The notes under the pieces are model-generated. The model saw only the letters and a program-made list of their open reading frames with translations. It searched no databases and had not been told where the DNA came from. A stretch of 64,000 nucleotides of DNA. It comes from Spartobacteria bacterium (GTDB taxonomy: Bacteria > Verrucomicrobiota > Verrucomicrobiia > Chthoniobacterales > UBA10450). The stretch is from the NCBI GenBank assembly GCA_003134785.1, contig PLCN01000002.1, positions 186,219 to 250,218 of the forward strand. Direction: 5' to 3'. This document shows positions 52,756 through 60,111 of this stretch, in pieces. The stretch's first letter is position 1. Every line of letters starts with the position of its first letter. Both the position numbers and the translations under genes were made by a program.

Positions 52756-53252
52756 TGATTGAAGACGAGATGCATCTGGTTGGAGCGGACCGCTCGGAGC
52801 TGGAAGGAGCAGTCGCGGCGCATCCCTTTCTCATTGGGATCAGCGCACATCACGTTCGATTGCTCGCGGACTGCGCGATGCGGTCAGAGTTTACCGCCGG
52901 GCAAGTTATCTTTCAAAAAGGTGAAACCGCGAACCGCTTTTATCTGATCGAGCGCGGAAGGGTAGCGCTTGAATCCTCCACCGGCGGTGAGGCGGTCAGG
53001 ATCGACGAGGTCGGCGCTGGCGATTTGCTGGGCTGGTCATGGATCTTTCCGCCTTACGTGTGGCATTTCGATGCGCGCGCAATCGAACCGACCGCTGCAA
53101 TTTTTTTGTATGGGACAATGCTCCGCGAGTATTGCGAGAACGATCCCGCCTTGGGCTATGAGCTGTTTAAGCGGATGAGCGAGGTGATGATGTGTCGTCT
53201 CCAAGCGGCGCGGGTAAAATTGAGTGAAGCGATGAAGAACCCATCAAGGTAA
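52755..53252 (+). CDS. Stand-alone cyclic-nucleotide-binding domain protein 1
   Basis: The product has 165 residues. It is a Crp/FNR-type cNMP beta-roll (residues 20-140: HPFLIGISAHHVRLLADCAM; FQKGETANRFYLIERGRVAL; GAGDLLGWSWIFPPY) followed by a dimerisation-like helix (LFKRMSEVMMCRLQAARVKL). The DNA-binding winged helix of Crp is missing. The phosphate-cassette Arg-Ala pair is not clearly present; the loop reads GWSWIFPP, as in a subfamily of orphan sensors. The start overlaps the Usp stop. The next gene, 2 nt downstream, is a paralogue. Confidence 0.85.
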   Translation: MIEDEMHLVGADRSELEGAVAAHPFLIGISAHHVRLLADCAMRSEFTAGQVIFQKGETANRFYLIERGRVALESSTGGEAVRIDEVGAGDLLGWSWIFPPYVWHFDARAIEPTAAIFLYGTMLREYCENDPALGYELFKRMSEVMMCRLQAARVKLSEAMKNPSR

Positions 53253-53254
53253 GA

Positions 53255-53755
53255 ATGAAACCGTCTACAAGATTGAACCAGCCCGACCCAGAGATTGAAC
53301 GGCGATTGGCGGCTCATCCCTTCCTCAAGGGAATGAGTCCACATCACCTTGAGCTTTTGGCTCTTTCCGCGATGCCAACGGAGTTCGATGCGGGCCAGAC
53401 CATCTTCCGCGCAGGTGATCCAGCAAACGGGTTTTATCTGATTGAGACTGGAACTGTTGTACTCGAGGGAGTGAGCGATCGGGGACCGGTCGTTATCGAT
53501 ACTGTCTCGGCTGGGGAACCACTGGGGTGGTCCTGGCTTTTCTCGCCCTACCTCTGGCAATTCGATGCGCGGGCCACTGAGTCCTGCACCGCCATTTGTC
53601 TTTCTGGCATAATGCTTCGGCAACATCGCGACGAAGACCTTACCCTTAGCCACGAACTGTTTAAACGCATGAGCGAAGTGATGGTGCGGCGTCTTCAGGC
53701 CGCGCGAAGCAAACTGATCTCCGGGAACAGATCAGGCGATCGCGCAATTCAGTGA
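53255..53755 (+). CDS. Stand-alone cyclic-nucleotide-binding domain protein 2
   Basis: The product has 166 residues, paralogous to the preceding gene over the whole length (HPFLKGMSPHHLELLALSAM; FRAGDPANGFYLIETGTVVL; LGWSWLFSPYLWQFDARA; LFKRMSEVMVRRLQAARSKL). It also lacks any effector domain. The shared LGWSW(I/L)F-PY-W-FDARA stretch is the most conserved part and probably the ligand pocket. The two proteins may form a heterodimer. The stop overlaps the next gene's ATG by one base. Confidence 0.85.
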   Translation: MKPSTRLNQPDPEIERRLAAHPFLKGMSPHHLELLALSAMPTEFDAGQTIFRAGDPANGFYLIETGTVVLEGVSDRGPVVIDTVSAGEPLGWSWLFSPYLWQFDARATESCTAICLSGIMLRQHRDEDLTLSHELFKRMSEVMVRRLQAARSKLISGNRSGDRAIQ

Positions 53756-54321
53756 TGGTTCAGGATCAAACAATTCGAATTTGTAACGCAATGCAGATCT
53801 ACGTTTCTAAGAGCGGCCAGCGTTATGGACCCTATTCGGTCGAAGAATTAAAGCAGCAGCTCGACTCGAATGTTTTCACACCCGAAGACTTTGCCTCGTG
53901 CGATGACAGTCGAAGCTGGATTCGAATCAGCGCTGTGCCGGGAATTGGCCCGGGGTGTTTTACAGTCGAAACCGACCAAGCGAAAAATTTACTTGTGATC
54001 CGTTACCGTGGGTGCGTTGGCTCGCCGGACGTGAAGCGATGCGCCGAAGAAATCCGGGAGGCGCTTCCGAAAATGCAATCTGGTTTTCAACTCCTGGCCG
54101 ATTTCACAGAGCTGGAATCGATGGACGTAACTTGCGTGCCTCATATCGGAAACATTATGAATCTTTGTGATGAGAACGGCGTGAGCGCGGTAGTGCGGAT
54201 TATTCCCGATCCCAAGCGCGATATCGGGCTGCAGATCATGTCTTATTTCCACTACGGCGGAGGCGTTAACATCGTCACTTGTGAGAATTTGGGGGACGCC
54301 ACGAAAATTCTCTCCCAATGA
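53755..54321 (+). CDS. GYF-domain protein with STAS-like C-terminal region
   Basis: The product has 188 residues. Residues 14-60 are a GYF_2 domain (GQRYGPYSVEELKQQLDSNV, then SWIRISAVPGI), a proline-peptide or protein-binding module. Residues 70-188 look like a STAS/SpoIIAA-type fold (LVIRYRGCVGSPDVKRCAEE; LLADFTELESMDVTCVPHIG), usually found in stress-regulatory partner switches. It overlaps the cNMP gene upstream by one base and the dehydrogenase downstream by four (ATGA), so it sits inside one translational unit. Confidence 0.75.
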   Translation: MVQDQTIRICNAMQIYVSKSGQRYGPYSVEELKQQLDSNVFTPEDFASCDDSRSWIRISAVPGIGPGCFTVETDQAKNLLVIRYRGCVGSPDVKRCAEEIREALPKMQSGFQLLADFTELESMDVTCVPHIGNIMNLCDENGVSAVVRIIPDPKRDIGLQIMSYFHYGGGVNIVTCENLGDATKILSQ

Positions 54322-55373
54322 GAGCAACGGTTTTTCACGGAGCCGGAGATATCCGAGTCGAAGAAGTGCCGCGCCCTCATGCCGGAGTCGGCGAGGCCGT
54401 TATTCGAGTCACGTTGACGACAATTTGCGGTACGGATCTCCATATTGTGCGCGGCGAATATGCGGTGCGCCCCGGTTTGGTCATCGGACACGAGCCGGTT
54501 GGAGTAATCGAAGAACTCGGTGACGGCGTTACCGGTTATGAAATCGGCGACAGAGTCCTGGTCGGCGCGATTACACCTTGTGGGCAATGCCGCGCTTGCT
54601 TGTCCGGCCAGCTCGCTCAATGCGGACATGGGCACGGTTTCGAAGCGGTCGGCGGCTGGCGTTTTGGCAACACGATCAACGGGGCACAAGCCGAATATCT
54701 GCTCGTGCCGTCCGCGCAGGCGAATCTGGCGAAGATTCCGAACGAATTGACGGATGAGCAAGTGGTCCTCCTCGCCGACATCGCTTCGACTGGGTTTAGC
54801 GGCGCGGAATCAGGCGATGTGCGACTAGGCGATTCGGTAGTCGTTTTCGCGCAAGGACCAATTGGCCTCTGCGCCACAGCAGGCGCGAAATTGATGGGAG
54901 CATCGCTGATTATTGCGGTCGAGAGCGATCCGACACGAGCGGCGATGGCGCGCAAAATGGGCGCCGATGTGGTTCTCAATCAAAAAGAAGTTGACGTGAT
55001 TTCGGAGGTAAGACGTTTGACCGATGGCGGAGCAGATGTCGCGATCGAAGCACTCGGGCTTCAAGAGACATTCGAGAATGCTCTTCGCTGTTTGCGCCCC
55101 GGCGGCACGCTCAGCAGTCTCGGCGTTTATTCAGGGAAACTGCAGGTGCCGTACGATGCATTCGCTGCCGGTCTTGGCGATTACAAGATTGTGACCACCT
55201 TATGTCCCGGAGGCAAAGAGCGCATGCGCCGGCTGATGAATCTCGTGCAATCTGGACGCTTTGATCCAACGCCTTTGCTCACCCATAGATTCTCGCTCGA
55301 TCAAATCGTCGAAGCCTACGATCTGTTTGGCGAACGCCGCGACGGAGTCCTCAAAGTAGCTATTAAACCGTAA
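54318..55373 (+). CDS. Zn-dependent medium-chain alcohol dehydrogenase
   Basis: The product has 351 residues. The catalytic Zn site is C (TICGTDLHIVRG) and H-E (GHEPVGVIEELG); the structural Zn site is CGQCRACLSGQLAQCGHG; the Rossmann motif is FAQGPIGLCATAGAKLMGA. It resembles bacterial isopropanol/alcohol dehydrogenases of the threonine-dehydrogenase type that interconvert small alcohols and aldehydes or ketones. It is the last of the coupled stress module. Coupling to sensors suggests a fermentative role during oxygen or energy limitation (inference). Confidence 0.92.
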   Translation: MRATVFHGAGDIRVEEVPRPHAGVGEAVIRVTLTTICGTDLHIVRGEYAVRPGLVIGHEPVGVIEELGDGVTGYEIGDRVLVGAITPCGQCRACLSGQLAQCGHGHGFEAVGGWRFGNTINGAQAEYLLVPSAQANLAKIPNELTDEQVVLLADIASTGFSGAESGDVRLGDSVVVFAQGPIGLCATAGAKLMGASLIIAVESDPTRAAMARKMGADVVLNQKEVDVISEVRRLTDGGADVAIEALGLQETFENALRCLRPGGTLSSLGVYSGKLQVPYDAFAAGLGDYKIVTTLCPGGKERMRRLMNLVQSGRFDPTPLLTHRFSLDQIVEAYDLFGERRDGVLKVAIKP

Positions 55374-55442
55374 CGCTGTCACGCGGAGGCGGGTTCACCG
55401 AGACGGCGCCGAGTTTAGCGTCACAACAATAACTCACAGTTC

Positions 55443-56177
55443 ATGCTCCCGGTTCTGTTTTTTCTAATCGCGTTCGTATCCGAAGTGGTGGGCACAGTCG
55501 CAGGTTTCGGTTCGTCGGTATTTTTTGTTCCGCTGGCGGGAATGCTCTTCGGTTTTCACGAGGTCCTGGCTTTGACCAGTATTCTGCATGTTTTTAGCAA
55601 CGCGGCGAAACTGATTTTCTTTCGCCGACACGTGCAGTGGCGATTGCTCCTGCTGCTCGGAATACCCAGCATCTGTTTGGTAATCCTCGGTGCGTATTTA
55701 AGTACGAGACTCGAATTCAAATTCACCGAGCTCATTCTCGGCGTCTTCTTGATTGCCTTTGGTCTTTTCTTTTTCTTCAAGCCGGCCGTGAGGCTGTCGC
55801 CAAACGCATTCACCGCTATCGCCGGTGGTGGAATCGCAGGTTTGCTGGCCGGACTCATCGGCACCGGTGGAGCGATCCGTGGGTTGGTGCTAGCTGCCTT
55901 CGATTTGGAAAAGGGCGTTTTCGTCGCGACGTCTGCCGCGATCGACTCCGGCGTCGATTTCAGCCGGATGATAATCTATCTGCGTAGTAACTATCTCACG
56001 CCTGGCTCTTATTGGTACGTTCCAGGACTATTGGCCGTTGCCTTCACTGGTTCGTTCGTCGGAAAGGTCGCGTTGGACAAAATCAAACAGAGGAGTTTTC
56101 GCAAAATCGTCTTAGCGCTGATTTTTCTAATCGGCCTTACGACGCTCGGCAGATTCGTTCAGCAGACCATGCAATAG
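55443..56177 (+). CDS. TSUP/TauE-SafE family membrane transporter
   Basis: The product has 244 residues with about seven TM helices. The TSUP repeat motif occurs twice: GTVAGFGSSVFFVPLAGMLF in the first half and GLLAGLIGTGGAIRGLVLAA in the second. Members export sulfite, sulfoacetate or similar anions, or take up sulfonates. It starts 69 nt after the alcohol dehydrogenase, so it may be in the same transcript but is not translationally coupled. Confidence 0.85.
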   Translation: MLPVLFFLIAFVSEVVGTVAGFGSSVFFVPLAGMLFGFHEVLALTSILHVFSNAAKLIFFRRHVQWRLLLLLGIPSICLVILGAYLSTRLEFKFTELILGVFLIAFGLFFFFKPAVRLSPNAFTAIAGGGIAGLLAGLIGTGGAIRGLVLAAFDLEKGVFVATSAAIDSGVDFSRMIIYLRSNYLTPGSYWYVPGLLAVAFTGSFVGKVALDKIKQRSFRKIVLALIFLIGLTTLGRFVQQTMQ

Positions 56178-56381
56178 GATGCGAGTGATCGCGGAGTCTT
56201 GCCCATGTGCGTGAAGCGTGTCGCTCGTTGCGCCCATCTCGGCCGCCTTCAGGTGCTCGCTAATTTGTCCCAAATTCGGAACAGAAAATTCCCGAGCGCG
56301 AAACAAAAGCGAAGGCGTCGTTGTGGAATGAAAATTCTGAAGCCGTTGTCGGCTAACGACTTAAAACTCATTCCGCGCTCG

Positions 56382-56397
56382 TGGCACGGGCTTTGCA
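56382..56397 (+). promoter_or_regulatory. Sigma-54 (RpoN) -24/-12 promoter
   Basis: TGGCACGGGCTTTGCA matches the -24/-12 consensus TGGCACG-N4-TTGCA exactly, including the invariant GG and GC spaced as required. The transcription start would fall near 56408, about 20 nt before the ATG of the small membrane protein at 56428. An enhancer-binding activator would be required; no such gene is in the window. Confidence 0.75.
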
Positions 56398-56427
56398 TAA
56401 GGGATCGTCGACAACCCAATTAATTAT

Positions 56428-56658
56428 ATGAAACAGAATACTCTCTCCGCCGAAGGCTTCGAATCGACCTACGCGTTGCTCGTTAGGTCTGAAGAGAAAG
56501 AGCGCAGCATGTTTGAAGGCGCTGCTTATCTCGTCTTCATCTTGAGCGCCGTCTTTTCGATCTGGCACGTAGCGCAACAGCCGGTCGCGTTGCCCAAAGG
56601 CGATGTGATCCACACTACGTCGATCGCGCAATCCACGGACACGCACCAGAGAGCCTAG
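56428..56658 (+). CDS. Small single-TM protein under a sigma-54 promoter
   Basis: The product has 76 residues: a charged N-terminus (about 1-29), one TM helix (GAAYLVFILSAVFSIWHVA, about 31-49) and a polar tail. No family was recognised. Its start codon lies about 20 nt downstream of the predicted start of a perfect sigma-54 promoter, which supports it being a real, conditionally expressed gene, for example under nitrogen or envelope stress control. Confidence 0.6.
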   Translation: MKQNTLSAEGFESTYALLVRSEEKERSMFEGAAYLVFILSAVFSIWHVAQQPVALPKGDVIHTTSIAQSTDTHQRA

Positions 56659-56685
56659 TCGACAACGCGGTTCAGGAGAACTCCG

Positions 56686-57352
56686 TTGCAATTACTCGCC
56701 GCCATCCTTTTTGCTTCCGCCACGCTTGGCCACGCGGCGGAGAGCGCAGCTGGCCGATCGGAAGGCGCGGTGCAGATTCCGGGAGAAGAGCTGAGGCTCG
56801 TTCTCGATCTGTCTGAGGAAAACGGCAAAGGCTGGATCGGGTCGATTGTCGTTCCCGGCTTCGGAGTGAAGGGCGCCCCGTTGGTAGATCTCCAGGTGAG
56901 AAGTTCCGACCTGGCTTTCGCCATCAAAGGCGCCCTTGGAAACGAACGCGTCGGCAAAGCCGAACTGAGAGCACATCTCACGGGCGATGGCCATCTCGCC
57001 GGAGATTTCACGCAAGGTGGAAACACCGCGCCTTTCGTTTTGGCAAAAACCGGGCCGCCGCAGGTGGAACTCCCGCCACGCAACACGGCAGTGAGCAAGG
57101 AACTCGAAGGGGAATGGAAAGGTGAGTACGAATTGACCGGATACGTGCGTCACGTCACGATGAAGTTTTCGAATCGCGTCGCGGCGACCGGAAATTCAAC
57201 GAATCACTGCTCTTTCACTCGAGCTGGCGGGAAGCGCCGGTCGTCGCAACCGAACGCGAATTCAATATCGGCGCAATCTTTTCGTCACCCCTGGTCGTGA
57301 ACGGCGTCGTCTACTTCGGAAGCACCGATGGAAATCTGTATGCCATCGATTA
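56686..57352 (+). pseudogene. Chimeric secreted-protein gene: N-terminal domain joined out of frame to a PQQ-propeller tail
   Basis: A TTG start at 56686 with AGGAG 8-12 nt upstream gives a signal peptide (LQLLAAILFASATLGHAAES) and a 140-residue beta-rich domain (GEELRLVLDLSEENGKGWIG; EGEWKGEYELTGYVRHVTMK). After about 57190 this frame becomes meaningless and stops at 57300. Another frame there encodes EREFNIGAIFSSPLVVNGVV followed by YFGSTDGNLYAID and a stop at 57352: the last blade of a PQQ/BamB-type propeller. The gene is therefore a fusion of two unrelated remnants by deletion, with a frameshift at the joint. The N-terminal part may still be expressed. Confidence 0.65.
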
Positions 57353-57464
57353 ATCCCCACCGCTACCTAGGCAAAAAGTCCGCGCGGCGGCGTTTGCTTA
57401 ACGTGAGCCACTGGTTCGCGCGCAGCGTTTCGCCTTTCTTGAATCCATTTCAGCCCCATCCCGC

Positions 57465-57518
57465 ATCTCATCTTCGAAGCGCCCTTCATCGTCTCCAACT
57501 CCAACCTAACTCCTCGTT
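57465..57518 (+). repeat. 54-nt leader of permease gene 1 (duplicate A)
   Basis: The 54 nt directly upstream of the ATG at 57519 recur upstream of the ATG at 60112 with a single difference (T at 57506 versus C). The permease coding sequences following them have diverged much more. The leader may carry a translational or transcriptional signal; it is C- and T-rich and contains no obvious Shine-Dalgarno sequence. Confidence 0.7.
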
Positions 57519-60023
57519 ATGATCCTAGATGCCTTTCGCCAGGATATGCGCGTCGGTCTACGCATCCTCCTCAAGGAAAAATCGTTTTGTCTTCTCGCCG
57601 TGCTCGTCCTCGCTCTTGGCATTGGCGGCGCGATGACTCAGTTCGCGGTGGTCAACGCGATCGTCCTGCGCGGGTTTTCATTTCCGCACCCCGAGCAACT
57701 CGTCAGCGTCGGGCTCATTGATCCAAAAGCGAGCGATCAGAACAACAACTTCGGCAATGGCAACATTCCCGCCACGCAGGATTACGAGGACATCAAAGCG
57801 GCGCAGAAATCGTTCGCGATGATGGCCGGCTACCTGAACGGCTCGACCATCAACGTCACCTACCACAATAACCCGCAGCGTTATACCGGCGCCTACATCA
57901 CAGACGACCTGTTCAAGATCATCGGCGTCTCGCCCGTGCTCGGCCGCGATTTCAACGCCGACGACAACAAGGCTGGCGCACCGAAGACCGCAATCCTCGG
58001 CGACAAAATCTGGCGCCGCGATTTCAACGCCGATCCGAACATCGTCGGACAGAGCGTCACGATTAACGGCAAAGCGGCGACCATCATCGGCGTCATGCCG
58101 CCGGGCTTTGAGTTCCCGATCTCGGAGGAACTTTGGACGCCTCTATACAATGAGTGGCCGCCCACGCCGCGCGGCGAACTTTTCCTCGGCGCGAACGTTC
58201 GTGCACCCGCGGTGATGGGCCGCCTCAAGCCAGGCGTCACCCTCGATCAGGTCAACGCGGAGATGATCGCGATCGCGCGCAACATCGCGGCCGACAATCC
58301 GAAAACGAACCAGAATTTCACCTCCGCGAGTGTGCTGCCGCTAATCAAAGCCTTCACCCCCGTGCAGCTGCGGCAGACGGTTTGGGCGGCGCTCGGTGCG
58401 GTCATTGTCGTCCTCCTCATCGCATGCGTGAACGTGATGAACATGCAATTCGGCCGCGCCGCGCTGCGCGCGAAAGAGCTGGCCATTCGCGGTGCGCTCG
58501 GCGCCACCCGCTGGCGACTCGTTAGGCAAATGCTCACCGAGAGCCTGGTCGTAGCAATCTTCGGTGCAATCGCCGGCACGCTGCTCGCGTTTTGGGGCAC
58601 GGACATGTTCGACAAAATCGTCAAGGCCGCGCCCTTCCCGCCGCCCTACTGGTGGCACTTCACGATCGACGGCCGCGTGCTGACATTCACTCTCGCGATC
58701 ACGCTCGTCGCGACGATCGTCTCCGGTTTGCTCCCGGCCTTCCTCAGCTCGCGCGGCAACCCAGCCGAAGTGATGAAAGAAGGCGGCCGGGGCAACAGCA
58801 GCCGTCTGGTCAACGTCATAACGCGTGTGCTCGTCGTCGGACAAATCGCGCTGACGGCGGCGCTGCTCATTGCCGCGATGTTGCAGATCAAATCGATCCG
58901 CAACCAAACGAAGCTCGAGTACGGCTACGACGAGAATGGCGTCTACGCCGCGCGCCTGGCCTTGATGGAAGCGCCGTATCCGACTGAGGATTCGCGCCGC
59001 GATTTCTTCACTCGCGCGGTCCGTGCGCTGCGCAACAATCCGCAATTCGAAGCCGCGGCCATGACCGATCGCTTCCGCATGACCTTCGCGGCCGGCGGCC
59101 AGTACGAGGTCGACGGCCAAAGTTATCTGGCCGATCGCGATCGTCTGCGCTGCAATTTCGAATCGGTCTCCGACGGCTACTTCACCACGCTCGGTCTCAA
59201 GCTTCGCGAAGGCCGCGATTTCACCATTGAGGACAGCGACGCGAAGCAACCCGTCGCGATTGTGAACGCGAGCTTCGCGCGGAAACATTGGGGCAACCAG
59301 AGCGCGCTCGGACATCAGGTGCGCATCTTCAATCCCGGCAAAGAACAGCCGTGGCGCACCATCGTCGGCGTCGTGCCCGACACGTTGATGCAAGGCCCAT
59401 TCGATCAGCAGACCGAGGCGGGCGGCTTTTACATGCCGCTCCTTGGCGCCTCGCCTGCCACGCAGTTCGCGACAGTACTCGTTAGGCCACGCGCCGGTCA
59501 ACGCGCCGACACCCTCGGCCCCGTCCTGAGCAAAGCCGTCGCCGAGCTCGACTCAAACCTGCCGACGTACTTCCCCGGCACACCCGCGCAATTCCACAAC
59601 GACATCCTCTCCGGCAGCCGCGTCATCGCCATGCTCTTCAGCATCTTCGGCGTCGTCGCCTTCATCCTCGCGGGCGTCGGCCTCTACGGCGTAATGAGCT
59701 TTTCCGTGAATCAACGGACGCAAGAATTCGGCATTCGCATGGCGCTCGGCGCCGATGCGCTGCGCATCTTGCGCATGGTCATGAGCCAGGGCGCGTGGCA
59801 ACTCGCGATAGGTCTCGTGCTTGGTGCGGGCGGCATCGCGCTGCTCCTCGGCGTCGTCGCCGCCGCGGCGCTCAAGAATATCTTGTTCAACGTCAATCCG
59901 CTCGATCCTACGATTTACCTCGTTGTCTCGGGTCTGCTCACTTTGGTTGCCGCCGCGTCGTGTTTCGTTCCAGCTCGCCGCGCCACGCGGGTGAACCCAA
60001 TGGTAGCGCTGCGCACCGAGTAA
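57519..60023 (+). CDS. MacB/FtsX-type orphan ABC permease 1 (ADOP family)
   Basis: The product has 834 residues. The architecture matches 'acidobacterial duplicated orphan permeases': a short cytoplasmic start (MILDAFRQDMRVGLRILLKE), TM1 (FCLLAVLVLALGIGGAMTQF), MacB-like periplasmic domain 1 (FKIIGVSPVLGRDFNADDNK), an FtsX block with the conserved ALRAKELAIRGALGATRWRL loop, a second TM, periplasmic domain 2 (GLKLREGRDFTIEDSDAKQP), and the C-terminal FtsX block (RTQEFGIRMALGADALRILR). No ATP-binding subunit is adjacent. It probably exports or transmits signals across the envelope with a distant ATPase. Confidence 0.9.
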   Translation: MILDAFRQDMRVGLRILLKEKSFCLLAVLVLALGIGGAMTQFAVVNAIVLRGFSFPHPEQLVSVGLIDPKASDQNNNFGNGNIPATQDYEDIKAAQKSFAMMAGYLNGSTINVTYHNNPQRYTGAYITDDLFKIIGVSPVLGRDFNADDNKAGAPKTAILGDKIWRRDFNADPNIVGQSVTINGKAATIIGVMPPGFEFPISEELWTPLYNEWPPTPRGELFLGANVRAPAVMGRLKPGVTLDQVNAEMIAIARNIAADNPKTNQNFTSASVLPLIKAFTPVQLRQTVWAALGAVIVVLLIACVNVMNMQFGRAALRAKELAIRGALGATRWRLVRQMLTESLVVAIFGAIAGTLLAFWGTDMFDKIVKAAPFPPPYWWHFTIDGRVLTFTLAITLVATIVSGLLPAFLSSRGNPAEVMKEGGRGNSSRLVNVITRVLVVGQIALTAALLIAAMLQIKSIRNQTKLEYGYDENGVYAARLALMEAPYPTEDSRRDFFTRAVRALRNNPQFEAAAMTDRFRMTFAAGGQYEVDGQSYLADRDRLRCNFESVSDGYFTTLGLKLREGRDFTIEDSDAKQPVAIVNASFARKHWGNQSALGHQVRIFNPGKEQPWRTIVGVVPDTLMQGPFDQQTEAGGFYMPLLGASPATQFATVLVRPRAGQRADTLGPVLSKAVAELDSNLPTYFPGTPAQFHNDILSGSRVIAMLFSIFGVVAFILAGVGLYGVMSFSVNQRTQEFGIRMALGADALRILRMVMSQGAWQLAIGLVLGAGGIALLLGVVAAAALKNILFNVNPLDPTIYLVVSGLLTLVAAASCFVPARRATRVNPMVALRTE

Positions 60024-60057
60024 AAAATATTGTTAATCCATCTTCGGCTCGGACCGG

Positions 60058-60111
60058 ATCTCATCTTCGAAGCGCCCTTCATCGTCTCCAACTCCAACCC
60101 AACTCCTCGTT
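60058..60111 (+). repeat. 54-nt leader of permease gene 2 (duplicate B)
   Basis: This is the second copy of the leader described at 57465-57518, identical except for one base, and again ending exactly at the ATG. It starts 34 nt after the stop codon of permease 1. Confidence 0.7.

Noticed and set aside
58341-59501. 386-codon minus-strand frame inside permease 1 (and a similar one in permease 2)
   Set aside because: Shadow frames opposite conserved permease sequence; the similarity between the two comes from the paralogous sense genes.
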